Positions 24,555 to 32,435 of a stretch of DNA of 64,000 nt are shown here, in pieces. The position numbers and the translations under genes were made by a program. Each line of letters begins with the position of its first letter. The first letter of the stretch is position 1. A model generated the notes under the pieces. It was not told where the DNA came from. It worked only from the letters and a program-made list of their open reading frames with translations, and did no database searches. Origin of the DNA: a virus; IMG/VR virus record IMGVR_UViG_3300017938_000007, positions 44,010 to 108,009 of that record; one strand, 5' to 3'.

Positions 24555-25319
24555 CTATGTTCCAATCCTCCATTCAGGTGCTACCCAGTTTGACTCGAAA
24601 TCCAGTGGTTCAGATAGGGAAAAAATGTGAATAAATTCGTTGTAAAAAGCGTCTATGATTACAGGATGTGTTTTGGCGTCCACGATCAATGCGTTTTCCA
24701 GTGAATGTCCGGCATTGACCGTCCAGTTATAGCTGCCTGTCCATAGAGTATGCGGTACAAATTCACTACTTTTGTGGTCAGCTTTGTGCTCCACTATATC
24801 ACCAAAAAGAGCAAATTTATGGTGCATTCGTGGAAAGGCAGCCTTGCGTGTTGAATTGTAATTGCCCATGCAACGGATGCCTCCGCCATCGCAACTACCG
24901 CAGACCGACAGTGTACGACCTACGCGGATAATCCAGCCCAAGTTACGGTCTTCAATTTGGCGATATAAGTCGGCCAGATGCTGTTTCCAGTCCGAGCGTT
25001 TGTGGCTGTCAATGTCTGGTCGCCACAAGTCTTCCTTTTGCACTACAATAGCAGTTTCCGGGCACAAAGCCAGCGCTTCAAGAATAGATTCATTGGTTAG
25101 CCACGCCACGCAGCCAATGACAGCTTTTGATTGGCTGATCATTTCGACCAGTCGATCTTCAAAGTTGTTAAATACTACTTCTATACCGTTGGCTTCCAGA
25201 AGTAGACCGTTGTGACGAATTTCGTCTCCTACAATCGGTATATCAGATCGATTTGGAGCTTCGGCGGGCCATAACTTATTGAGATTTTCGTAGGGCATAT
25301 AAACTGTTGATTTATTCAA
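24555..25319 (-). CDS. PLD-superfamily nuclease (single HKD)
   Basis: A 254-residue protein with one phospholipase-D-type catalytic motif near the C-terminus: MHHKFALFGD followed by LWTGSYNWTVNAG and ENALIV, giving HxK and GSxN. The N-terminal half has ANGIEVVFNN and SKAVIGCVAWLTN, typical of PLD-like nucleases that dimerise to form the active site. A CGSCDGGGIRC stretch near residue 138 may bind zinc. The ATG overlaps the upstream stop (ATGA). It could cleave host or competitor DNA or RNA; the role is not established. Confidence 0.8.
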   Translation of the reverse strand: MNKSTVYMPYENLNKLWPAEAPNRSDIPIVGDEIRHNGLLLEANGIEVVFNNFEDRLVEMISQSKAVIGCVAWLTNESILEALALCPETAIVVQKEDLWRPDIDSHKRSDWKQHLADLYRQIEDRNLGWIIRVGRTLSVCGSCDGGGIRCMGNYNSTRKAAFPRMHHKFALFGDIVEHKADHKSSEFVPHTLWTGSYNWTVNAGHSLENALIVDAKTHPVIIDAFYNEFIHIFSLSEPLDFESNWVAPEWRIGT

Positions 25320-25921
25320 TGGTTTTCATCGCCGGATACGCTTCCAGATCGTGGCCAGCATGATGGACACTGGCATTTTTCGTCTTTAAAGCCTCTGTTT
25401 TTTAATTCTTCCATTTTGCGCAGCATGTCGGTGTCAGGTAGGCCAAAGCCCAAACTTTCTAAAAGAACGTAGGTGGTGTCTTTTTCCAGTTTACATTCAA
25501 ATGTCAGCTTGTTTAGCTTAGCTTCGTAGCTGTTCTTGGCAGATGCTTGCAGTTTTTTCAGAGCAGCAACAGTAGCGTAATGCGGATAACAGCAGAGATA
25601 CTGGTCAATAAACTGGCCGAATGTCATTTCAAGAGCGTACAGTGCTCCTTCATCTGTATCTTTAAATTGCTCCAAGTACCTGTGAGCAGCAGTGTCTATC
25701 TCCTCCATCGTACCGCACAGGATCGGCACGGGTTCGCCGAGGATAGGATCAGGCAATCCAATTACATCAGGAATACTTGAGTCATAGAGCAGCCAACCAC
25801 AGATTACTTTGCGCTCTGAATCACGCTCCATAGCATATTGATAAAGTTGGCCTTGAACCGTATTCGTATCATGAAGATGGCCGCTCCTTTCCGTTAAATC
25901 AAAAGCTGACATTGTTTTCAT
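25316..25921 (-). CDS. Hypothetical protein (201 aa)
   Basis: Translationally coupled to the PLD gene by ATGA overlap, so the pair are probably made together. The protein is acidic alpha/beta (GWLLYDSSIPDVIGLPDPIL; FGQFIDQYLCCYPHYATVAA) and ends with a CQCPSCW cluster that may bind metal. I do not recognise the family. A promoter-like TATACA lies just upstream of its ATG. Confidence 0.6.
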   Translation of the reverse strand: MKTMSAFDLTERSGHLHDTNTVQGQLYQYAMERDSERKVICGWLLYDSSIPDVIGLPDPILGEPVPILCGTMEEIDTAAHRYLEQFKDTDEGALYALEMTFGQFIDQYLCCYPHYATVAALKKLQASAKNSYEAKLNKLTFECKLEKDTTYVLLESLGFGLPDTDMLRKMEELKNRGFKDEKCQCPSCWPRSGSVSGDENH

Positions 25922-25927
25922 ATAATG

Positions 25928-25957
25928 TGTATACAGCGCACAAAATGCTTATGTCTA
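25928..25957 (-). promoter_or_regulatory. Candidate promoter for the PLD operon
   Basis: On the minus strand TAGACA (25957-25952) is followed after 18 nt by TATACA (25933-25928), with the ATG at 25921. This is the same -10 form as other candidate promoters here, and again gives almost no leader. Confidence 0.35.
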
Positions 25958-25985
25958 TAAGAACATATTCACAAGCTGTCCACAG

Positions 25986-26153
25986 TTACTCCACAGGCGG
26001 CTTTGGTATTTTTATCCATGCCCCACACTTTGGGCAACCGATGGTCGTAGTGGCTTTCAGCCAGCCCGGATCACACTCGAACTCAAACCCGCATTTGGTG
26101 CATTTGACCTTGGGGCTGTCAGGATAGGGAATTTTGTCGGAATCAAGACCCAT
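25986..26153 (-). CDS. Small zinc-ribbon protein (55 aa)
   Basis: The ATG is at 26153. The product has two CxxC pairs, CTKC (about residue 18-21) and CPKC (about 39-42), separated by 17 residues, the pattern of a treble-clef/zinc ribbon. Its start overlaps the end of the membrane-protein gene. The role is unknown; small zinc ribbons often modulate nucleases or polymerases. Confidence 0.65.
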   Translation of the reverse strand: MGLDSDKIPYPDSPKVKCTKCGFEFECDPGWLKATTTIGCPKCGAWIKIPKPPVE

Positions 26154-26748
26154 GTGAAATTAAAATCCAAGCAGTAAATTTCCAGCAGAAAGCCATAACA
26201 GATACAATCACGGATATTTTGAGTAGTAACCGGTGCTGATTGTGCGCTTCGTCAGCTTTGGTAACGTCATTACCTATTTCTCTTGTATAAGACAGTGTAG
26301 TCGCTGTCAGAAGTTCTTCTGGTTTTGTTTTTATGGGACTGAGAAGCTCTTCTGAAGCTCTGATTGCTTTTATTCTATTTGAAATTATACCGCAAACAAT
26401 ATCCCAGCTTTGCAGTCCTTTCCATCCAGATAGCAGTGCCAAGAAACCAGATACCGCTTGTAAATAAAGGTGCATTGACATCCACGAATTAGCCGGAGAC
26501 AAAAGTGAGACATTGATCGTATATGCAAGGATTGCTCCAGCAATAACAATAGTAAGTCTATCTAATTTACTGCGAAATTTTAGATAGTCATTGGCTCGAT
26601 TGTATTCGTTCGCATTTAGAGTCAGTTGTTGCTCTGCGTATTGTTGTTGGCCGCTGATCATTCGTTGTTGTTGTGCTCGTGCTTCGTTTTCCAGCACAAC
26701 AACAACACGATGTTCGATTTCTTTGATTTGCTCAGGTGTAAATGGCAT
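26143..26748 (-). CDS. Membrane protein with coiled-coil N-terminus
   Basis: A 201-residue protein starting MPFTPEQIKEIEHRVVVVLE, then a Gln-rich helical stretch (about 20-60), and two or three membrane helices (LTIVIAGAILAYTINVSLL; YLQAVSGFLALLSG; LLLKISVIVSVMAFCWKFT at the C-terminus). A cytoplasmic helical stretch connects them. The ATG at 26748 is chosen because the longer frame overlaps the upstream gene. Possibly a membrane-anchored accessory or exclusion factor; no family recognised. Confidence 0.6.
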   Translation of the reverse strand: MPFTPEQIKEIEHRVVVVLENEARAQQQRMISGQQQYAEQQLTLNANEYNRANDYLKFRSKLDRLTIVIAGAILAYTINVSLLSPANSWMSMHLYLQAVSGFLALLSGWKGLQSWDIVCGIISNRIKAIRASEELLSPIKTKPEELLTATTLSYTREIGNDVTKADEAHNQHRLLLKISVIVSVMAFCWKFTAWILISHGS

Positions 26749-26752
26749 ATTC

Positions 26753-27193
26753 TTACCCACAAGTTTCAGGCAATTCTTTGTAGTTTTCCCTGCGCCAGAC
26801 CTGAAACAGCGTCTGCCTGCCATCCCACAGGTAGGGCATGAAAACCTGTGCCAATTCAGCCTGTTGCATCTCGACCAGACTCAGTTGAACCTCGATCCAA
26901 TCCTGCACCAGCTTCCATGCGGTGCGCTCGGCCTGCTCCCGGACTCTGGCTTCAGTGCCGGTTTGGGGCTTGTGGATTTTCTTCATCAAGGCTTCGTATA
27001 CAGCGTCCGTGTTGGCAGGCAGGCGGATCGTCACCAGTTTCTTGTTGGGCAGGTAGATGCCAAAGCACAGGGCGATCAGACGACCGTTATCGTAAGCTTT
27101 GGTGATGTCCGTCGCGTTGGCGCGGGCGATGATTTCTTCTATCCGGCTGATGGTTCGTGACACCGGGACATCGCTGGTGTAGTTCTTCAGCAT
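26753..27193 (-). CDS. Conserved phage protein of unknown function (146 aa)
   Basis: The N-terminal VPVSRTISRIEEIIARANAT and YDNGRLIALCFGI resemble a widespread family of small phage proteins for which no function is known to me. The C-terminal half is helical and rich in Glu/Gln, ending in an aromatic-rich segment (YLWDGRQTLFQVWRREN). It lies immediately upstream of the membrane-protein gene (4 nt). Confidence 0.65.
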   Translation of the reverse strand: MLKNYTSDVPVSRTISRIEEIIARANATDITKAYDNGRLIALCFGIYLPNKKLVTIRLPANTDAVYEALMKKIHKPQTGTEARVREQAERTAWKLVQDWIEVQLSLVEMQQAELAQVFMPYLWDGRQTLFQVWRRENYKELPETCG

Positions 27194-27230
27194 ATTTTAG
27201 TTTTAGTAGATTACACTGTGTACTTATTGC

Positions 27231-27794
27231 ATGAAAATCATTTGTACTGAATGCAAAGAACCTAAAAATCCAGAAGAACTGGTTAAGAATAGGAAAGTTT
27301 GTAAAGTTTGTCGCGTACGTAGAACTGTGCTTTGGCAACAGCGTAATAAGGAGAAGATTGGAGCAAAAGGTAAACGTTGGCGTGAAGAGCATAAGGAGCA
27401 AATTAAAGCGTATCACAAGCACTGGTATGCAACACATAAAGAAGCACATAAAGCGCGAGTGCAATCTGCTGCGCAGTTAAATCGCCAAAGATTTATAGCT
27501 TGGAAGGCTCAACAACACTGCTGTCGTTGTCCTGAAAATCACCCAGCTTGTTTGGAATTTCATCACCGTAACCCGGCACAAAAAGAAATGAACATTTCGC
27601 AAGCTTGGAGGCTAGGATATTCTTGGGAACACTTGATGCGTGAAATAGCAAAATGCGATATTTTATGCGCTAATTGTCATCGTAAGCTACATTACGAGGA
27701 AGGTCGAACAAATAAAAAGATTGCACGAGACTTTAAAAACGTAGACAGTTATCGCATTCTAAAAACCAATATAACCGCAGTACAACGTATTTAA
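27231..27794 (+). CDS. HNH endonuclease with N-terminal zinc finger
   Basis: A 187-residue protein. N-terminal Cys pairs (CTECKEPKN; CKVCRVRR) form a zinc module, followed by a very basic helix (KEKIGAKGKRWREEHKEQIK). The C-terminal HNH core has CRCPENHPACLEFHHRNPAQ, then ILCANCHRKLHYE. It is AT-rich. A likely free-standing homing nuclease at the edge of the 23-27.8 kb island. Confidence 0.85.
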   Translation: MKIICTECKEPKNPEELVKNRKVCKVCRVRRTVLWQQRNKEKIGAKGKRWREEHKEQIKAYHKHWYATHKEAHKARVQSAAQLNRQRFIAWKAQQHCCRCPENHPACLEFHHRNPAQKEMNISQAWRLGYSWEHLMREIAKCDILCANCHRKLHYEEGRTNKKIARDFKNVDSYRILKTNITAVQRI

Positions 27795-27797
27795 ACT

Positions 27798-28025
27798 GTG
27801 AAGGCCAGACAGTTAATCGAAGGCAGAGGCAGGCTCAAGACCATCCAGTGTGCCGATGGCTGGATTTTTTACTGGCCTGCCGACGTTATGGGCGAGCAGT
27901 ATTTTGTCACGGGTACGAAGCAGGGACAAAAGCGCATTGCCTCGTCCGACCTGTCGTTGTATTTGATGGAATTAAAGCGGGTGTTGGGCGGTCAGGTACG
28001 CTCCCGGCGGCCTGCTGGTATTTAG
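27798..28025 (+). CDS. Small candidate packaged protein (75 aa)
   Basis: Starts at GTG. The leader MKARQLIEG matches the recurring hydrophobic-x-Glu head-targeting-like motif and would be cleaved after LIE. The remainder is a small basic beta-rich domain (IQCADGWIFYWPADVMGEQY). It heads a run of small genes with overlapping stops and starts. Confidence 0.55.
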   Translation: MKARQLIEGRGRLKTIQCADGWIFYWPADVMGEQYFVTGTKQGQKRIASSDLSLYLMELKRVLGGQVRSRRPAGI

Positions 28026-28028
28026 AGT

Positions 28029-28307
28029 GTGGCAACACCCACACCATTTCAACTGGCCAGCCGGAAAGCGCCGCAGGTCGTCGTGACCAATGTATACACT
28101 TACGATCCGTATAATTTTCCGCAGCCGCCCGCCCGTCCCGGAGCCAGCACGACTCTTGCTTCCGGTCTCTGGCAAGGCATCCCGGCCTGCGGCCCCAATG
28201 CGGCTGGCGCGCCGCCACCAACGAAGTTTTTGGCAGTAGCCGAGACCGTGATCACAATTACCGGGAGTGCGACGCCGGACTACGGAAACAATCACGGCAA
28301 TCCATAA
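28029..28307 (+). CDS. Small Pro/Gly-rich protein, tandem paralogue A
   Basis: Starts at GTG. Product 92 aa starting MATPTPFQLASRKAPQ and containing a Gly/Ala/Pro-rich segment (CGPNAAGAPPPT). It pairs with the next gene, whose start shares the DNA stretch CCACACCATTTCAACTGGCC, showing a tandem duplication. Probably a small virion protein; no domain recognised. Confidence 0.55.
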   Translation: MATPTPFQLASRKAPQVVVTNVYTYDPYNFPQPPARPGASTTLASGLWQGIPACGPNAAGAPPPTKFLAVAETVITITGSATPDYGNNHGNP

Positions 28308-28570
28308 TGGCTTCCCCCACACCATTTCAACTGGCCCAGCCGCACCCGATGCCGCCACCGGTACGGCAACAGTTTGTGTTTGATCGATACAACTTCATCG
28401 TTGCACCCGTCACCAGCGGAAACAACGGGCCGAACGGCCTGCCCGGTTCCGGGGCCAATAGCGCCGGTGCGCCTATCCCGACATGCACAGCGGCGGTTGT
28501 GGTTGGCCCTTTGACGAGTGCCGGGTCAAATGCTTTGCTATTTAAGCCAGTGGAACCTATTTTTGGATGA
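28307..28570 (+). CDS. Small Pro/Gly-rich protein, tandem paralogue B
   Basis: Overlaps the previous stop (TAATG). Product 87 aa starting MASPTPFQLAQPHPMPPP with GANSAGAPIPT matching GPNAAGAPPPT of its neighbour. The shared ends and conserved spacing indicate duplication followed by divergence in the middle. Confidence 0.55.
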   Translation: MASPTPFQLAQPHPMPPPVRQQFVFDRYNFIVAPVTSGNNGPNGLPGSGANSAGAPIPTCTAAVVVGPLTSAGSNALLFKPVEPIFG

Positions 28571-28571
28571 T

Positions 28572-28880
28572 ATGAGTACTGCCAGAAGATTGATCGAACA
28601 AAAGCATCAGCCAAAGGATGATCCTGATGCTGTACGCGGCAAGGATTATCTGAAACAGATGCCCGATCCGAGAATCGTCAAAATGGAAGTCGTCTTCCGC
28701 TTTGGCGAACCGTTTGACGAAATGGGTATGCGCAATCTTATTGCGGATGTGTCAGAAGCTTTGTTGCAACATGCAAACAATGTCGGTTTTTCGCCGGAAG
28801 ACAACAGTGTAGCGGAGTGTACCGTAACTCCGATTCAACCGGCGCGGGGTACCCCGGCTGGTTGGGATTTGCTGGGCTGA
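28572..28880 (+). CDS. Candidate packaged protein (102 aa)
   Basis: Starts at ATG 28572, 1 nt after the previous stop. The leader MSTARRLIEQ fits the head-targeting-like family. The body has VVFRFGEPFDEMGMRNLIAD and a helix EALLQHANNVGFS, an alpha/beta domain I do not recognise. Confidence 0.6.
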   Translation: MSTARRLIEQKHQPKDDPDAVRGKDYLKQMPDPRIVKMEVVFRFGEPFDEMGMRNLIADVSEALLQHANNVGFSPEDNSVAECTVTPIQPARGTPAGWDLLG

Positions 28881-28918
28881 CGCGTGTAGTTATGTCAGGT
28901 TAAAAAACCGATAAAATT

Positions 28919-29161
28919 ATGGCATCGACGAATACAATCATTGACCTGAACACGCGCTATTGGCCCGGCCCGAACGCGGCGGGCATGGGCAAGCCGACCA
29001 TTCCTGATCCCACGCTCAGTATTTCATCGGCAGGCACGCTTGCCGGTGAGGACACGTACGGGACGCACCAGACCCTGTTCATGGGGCGTAATGGCCCCGG
29101 TGTTACCCGTGATTCGGTTGGCCCGAATGTGCAGGGCGCGCAGCGGCGGCCTGCCGATTAA
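28919..29161 (+). CDS. Small virion-like protein (80 aa)
   Basis: TAGTTA occurs 26 nt upstream (28887-28892). The product is Gly/Pro/Thr-rich (RYWPGPNAAGMGKPTIPDPT) with no predicted helices, similar in composition to the tandem pair just upstream, and shares an NAAG element. Possibly an extended surface or adaptor protein. Confidence 0.5.
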   Translation: MASTNTIIDLNTRYWPGPNAAGMGKPTIPDPTLSISSAGTLAGEDTYGTHQTLFMGRNGPGVTRDSVGPNVQGAQRRPAD

Positions 29162-29164
29162 CGA

Positions 29165-30628
29165 TCAGTAGTAATTTAACAATACGCGCAAATCGTGGTT
29201 GGGCTTCAACCTGCGTTTTGCGCGTGTTGCGGCTACGTACAACAGGTTTACTTCGTCCCGTGGAATTGTCTTTTTGTACCCCCGCCGGGCGTCTTCCTCC
29301 GGGTCGCCCGTGCTGACCGGCAACAGATTGTCCTCTTCGTCGTAAAGACTGGCAAAATCATTGGTCAGCATCACGTTATTCCATTCGAGGCCCTTGGCTT
29401 TGTGCGCGGTGACGATGAAAACCTTGGCCAGTCGCGCCGCCGTGATGTTTTTGCGGATGTTCTCGACGTGGTTGGGCACCGCGTCTTTGTACTCGTTGAT
29501 GATGTTGACGCGGGCCTGTAATTCCGGGTCAAGGCGGGCCTCAGCGAAAGCCTTCAGTTCGTTAAAGCTCTTGAAAAAGGAAATCTGCCGTTCCTTGATC
29601 TGGTCGTACAGCCCGGCGTACAGGTAAAAGACATCCATGATGGCTTCCAAAAAGGCATTGAAGCCGTCGCCACCGACCATGCACATGGGCGTCTGAGCCA
29701 CGGCACAGCGGAGAGCTTGCCGGAAAATTTCAACGTTGGTGCGGCAAATGATTGTATACGGTTCGTCGCTTGGCAGGGTGTCAGGCAGTTCATCAGTGAT
29801 GTCCGGGTGGCCCACTACTGGTTTTTCACAATTCAGACAGTCGATCAACAGCTTGTTGGCGGCCCCGGCGATCTTGTCACCAAAACGAAAACTCTGAGTC
29901 AGATACAGGGTGGGGGCGTCAATCATGTCCATGGCGTCAACGGCTCCCCTCCACGAATAAATTTGCTGAAATTTATCACCCACCAATATGACGCGGGTGC
30001 CGTTGGCCATCTGCTGGCGTACAATGTCCACCATTACCGGTGCCTGATCCTGTGCCTCGTCCAGCAGGATGGTTCTGGCGGGAATGACCGGCTTTGACAG
30101 TTGATACAGCTTTAAATAGCCGCTATGGGTCATGGGAAATGGGTCATTACCCCGCTTGACCTGTTCCCAGACTGCCCGTGCGCCGTCAATCAATTGACTT
30201 TCATAGCCCGCCTTGAATTTGCACAACAAGTCCGGGGCGACATGCTTGAGGCTGATCGCTTCGTCGGCGCTGTTGAGGTAGTTTTCGAGGGTTTTACAGA
30301 CGAGCGTCGCGGCGTATACGTCCGCTTTCAAAAACTTCATTACGGCATAATAGCGCAGATTGCCCAGATTTCGATAAGGTCGGCCATGCGTGGCATAAGC
30401 CAGCGCGTGCCATGTTTTAGGACGGACGTTGGGGCCGAATTTCTCCTTGGCTTCGATTTCAACCGACTTGTTGAAAGCCAGATACAGCATCGGATGGTCG
30501 TGGGCGTTGGCGTACTCGACAAGGGTTGAGGTTTTTCCGGTTCCCGCCAGCGCGATCACTTTAAGGGCTTCCCCCGGTTTGACTTCTTTGCTAATGACGG
30601 CTTCCTGTTCGTCAGTCAGTGTAATCAT
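29165..30628 (-). CDS. SF1 (UvrD/Dda-like) DNA helicase
   Basis: A 487-residue superfamily 1 helicase. Motifs in order: Q-motif-like LTDEQEAVI, Walker A ALAGTGKTSTL (about 27-37), motif Ia LAFNKS, motif II LLDEAQDQAP (about 188-197), motif III LVGDKFQQIYSWRGA, motif IV-V FIVTAHKAKGLEW and motif VI LLYVAATRAKRRL. It unwinds DNA at forks or recombination intermediates. The ATG overlaps the upstream HTH frame stop (ATGA). Confidence 0.92.
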   Translation of the reverse strand: MITLTDEQEAVISKEVKPGEALKVIALAGTGKTSTLVEYANAHDHPMLYLAFNKSVEIEAKEKFGPNVRPKTWHALAYATHGRPYRNLGNLRYYAVMKFLKADVYAATLVCKTLENYLNSADEAISLKHVAPDLLCKFKAGYESQLIDGARAVWEQVKRGNDPFPMTHSGYLKLYQLSKPVIPARTILLDEAQDQAPVMVDIVRQQMANGTRVILVGDKFQQIYSWRGAVDAMDMIDAPTLYLTQSFRFGDKIAGAANKLLIDCLNCEKPVVGHPDITDELPDTLPSDEPYTIICRTNVEIFRQALRCAVAQTPMCMVGGDGFNAFLEAIMDVFYLYAGLYDQIKERQISFFKSFNELKAFAEARLDPELQARVNIINEYKDAVPNHVENIRKNITAARLAKVFIVTAHKAKGLEWNNVMLTNDFASLYDEEDNLLPVSTGDPEEDARRGYKKTIPRDEVNLLYVAATRAKRRLKPNHDLRVLLNYY

Positions 30629-30849
30629 GTTTGGGTTAGAACGGCTTTTCGTCTACACCGCCGAATATGTTTTTGCCGGGGCACTTTGTAAATGAAATAT
30701 AATTGCCGGGTGCGCTCCTTGCCCAAGCCAAGTTTAGCGGCAGCCGCTTCCAGCGTCAGGTGCGCCAGCCGTTTTAATTGGCGGATGCGCAGTTTGGGCC
30801 GCTGAAGGTGTCCGAAGAGTCTCCTTTGCTGACGTTGGCGGCCATTAGT
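30625..30849 (-). CDS. Helix-turn-helix (sigma region 4-like) ORF lacking a start codon
   Basis: This frame encodes LTLEAAAAKLGLGKERTRQL, a clear helix-turn-helix like sigma region 4, and its TGA overlaps the helicase ATG, so it looks translated. No ATG, GTG or TTG begins it near the domain. It sits +1 relative to the upstream zinc gene, whose last codons before TAA are AAA AAC, a run of five A where a +1 slip would join the two. An upstream ATG in this frame (31008) lies inside the zinc gene and gives a shadow-like N-terminus. Confidence 0.45.
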   Translation of the reverse strand, partial: TNGRQRQQRRLFGHLQRPKLRIRQLKRLAHLTLEAAAAKLGLGKERTRQLYFIYKVPRQKHIRRCRRKAVLTQT

Positions 30850-31084
30850 TTTTGATGGTATCAGGAAGTGTCCGCCGGGCGACGGCAATGCGGGCGATTT
30901 CCTTTTGACATTCGGCACAGGCCACGAGAATTTCACCGGAGTCTTTGGTGTAGCTGACTTCGACTTTGCCCCGGAAGTGGCACTTGCCGTGCAGGAACAA
31001 GGTACCATGGTCTTTGTGGGTGCAGCCGGGGGTTTGGCAGCCGCTGGCGATCATCCGCTCCAAATCTTCGACGTAAGAGGCCAT
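30845..31084 (-). CDS. Small zinc-binding protein (79 aa)
   Basis: Starts at ATG 31084. Cys/His residues (CQTPGCTHKDHG, HGKCHF, CAECQKE) suggest one or two zinc sites. It is upstream of the HTH frame and may be the N-terminal half of a frameshift fusion with it. Together with the helicase it forms a minus-strand operon. Confidence 0.6.
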   Translation of the reverse strand: MASYVEDLERMIASGCQTPGCTHKDHGTLFLHGKCHFRGKVEVSYTKDSGEILVACAECQKEIARIAVARRTLPDTIKN

Positions 31085-31087
31085 GTT

Positions 31088-31120
31088 TAATAAAAAGGGG
31101 ATGCCCCAAGGCATCCCCCG
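31088..31120 (-). terminator. Rho-independent terminator (minus strand)
   Basis: A 9-bp GC-rich stem (31118-31110 with 31105-31097) and CCAA/TTGG loop is followed on the minus strand by TTTTTATT. It ends the DUF932 gene transcript before the zinc/helicase group. Confidence 0.9.
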
Positions 31121-31135
31121 GTGGTTCGTTCAGGG

Positions 31136-32254
31136 TTAGTTGGTTTCAGCCAGTTTCATCAGGTTACCGGCACGTTTTTCGAGATCGAACCGGCGGTCGA
31201 CATATTCGTATTCGCGAGCGGAGGCGGTCAGGCCCTGTACCATGTCCCACAGGGTTTCGCACTTGCCCTCTTCACGCTTGGCGTATTCAATGGCGTCGGT
31301 GACTTCGCCCACGGTGAAGCTGTACTTCTTGGCGAAGGTCTTCATCCAAGGCAGTTCGAGAACATTGGTGTCAGGTACATCGAGCACCTTGACTAGCGGC
31401 AGGCCCATGGCCTTATGTATGGCGTCTTCCATCGGTTTGGCGCTGGCGTTGCAGTATTCATCGAGAACCGGCATGATTTCGCGGTCGAACCGGGCAGGCG
31501 CGCCGCTGGTGTGCTTGATCAGAAGCTGCTGGACGTTGCTGGCACCCCAGATGATGTGGTTGCCACAAACGCCGTTGTGCAGGAATGTCATAATGCCCAG
31601 TGTCCGGTCGCCGACCTCGGAATTCCAGACAATGAAACCACGGTTGAGCTTGGCCCGTTCGCCACCTTCGAGGAAGGAGCCGCCGTCGATCATGAAAACG
31701 AAAATGTCGTGATCGGAGGCATAGAGACCACTAGGTTCAGTGGCACCGCTGCCACCTTTGACGTAAGCCAGTGGATTGTGAAACTTGCCGCTGCTGCGCT
31801 GTACAATGCGGCCAACCGCATCCACCACGTCGGCGTCCCAAATACGACCGTAGGTAGTGGAAGTCACCGCTTGCAAGGTGTTGATGCCGCCGTCCGGGTC
31901 TTTGATGGTCATCAGCTTGAACTGGGCTTTGGGAGCGCGAGCAATACTGTAATTGAGGTTGTCCGCTGCCAATTGTGGGGAGAGAGTGCGGAGATAGGAT
32001 GCCGGAGCTTTCGAGACGCCGCAAAGCTGGCCGAAGCTCCAGTGGGTAGGTTCGGTGGGCCGGATGGTGTCATTAAGCAGGAGGCGGTCACCTTCGACTT
32101 TGACGTGAAGCTTGTCGACGGGAGTGTCTACCGACGCCGAGATGCTGCGCCGATTGGTTACAGCGGCAGCGAGAGCAGCGAGGGTTTGATAACGTTGATC
32201 AGCAGGCCGAACGGCCCACTGGTTGTGAGCGACCATGAGGTTATTGTTTTTCAT
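31136..32254 (-). CDS. DUF932 family protein
   Basis: A 372-residue protein of the DUF932 type found in phages and plasmids. Family-like segments include LLLNDTIRPTEPTHWSFGQL, the SxAPASYLRTL stretch and STTYGRIWDADVVDAVGR. The biochemical function is unknown; members occur with recombination genes. It is a stand-alone transcription unit with its own promoter and terminator, suggesting early, high expression. Confidence 0.8.
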   Translation of the reverse strand: MKNNNLMVAHNQWAVRPADQRYQTLAALAAAVTNRRSISASVDTPVDKLHVKVEGDRLLLNDTIRPTEPTHWSFGQLCGVSKAPASYLRTLSPQLAADNLNYSIARAPKAQFKLMTIKDPDGGINTLQAVTSTTYGRIWDADVVDAVGRIVQRSSGKFHNPLAYVKGGSGATEPSGLYASDHDIFVFMIDGGSFLEGGERAKLNRGFIVWNSEVGDRTLGIMTFLHNGVCGNHIIWGASNVQQLLIKHTSGAPARFDREIMPVLDEYCNASAKPMEDAIHKAMGLPLVKVLDVPDTNVLELPWMKTFAKKYSFTVGEVTDAIEYAKREEGKCETLWDMVQGLTASAREYEYVDRRFDLEKRAGNLMKLAETN

Positions 32255-32335
32255 ATAACAGTGTTTATTTGTTGTCTGTTCATCCGGCTAACGGGCCGGT
32301 ACCGGCAGCGGTTCCGTTACCAACTGTACGTATAA

Positions 32336-32362
32336 TGTATACAGTGGGTAGGCAATTGTCAA
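32336..32362 (-). promoter_or_regulatory. Sigma70-like promoter for the DUF932 gene
   Basis: On the minus strand TTGACA (32362-32357) is followed after 15 nt by TATACA (32341-32336), or after 17 nt by TACATT. The leader to the ATG at 32254 is about 75 nt. Confidence 0.55.
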
Positions 32363-32435
32363 CAGTAAAATTTAACGTTTTTGGCCTTTTTTGAAAATCT
32401 GGTTCTTTTTACATAAACCATAATGTATTTAGTTT

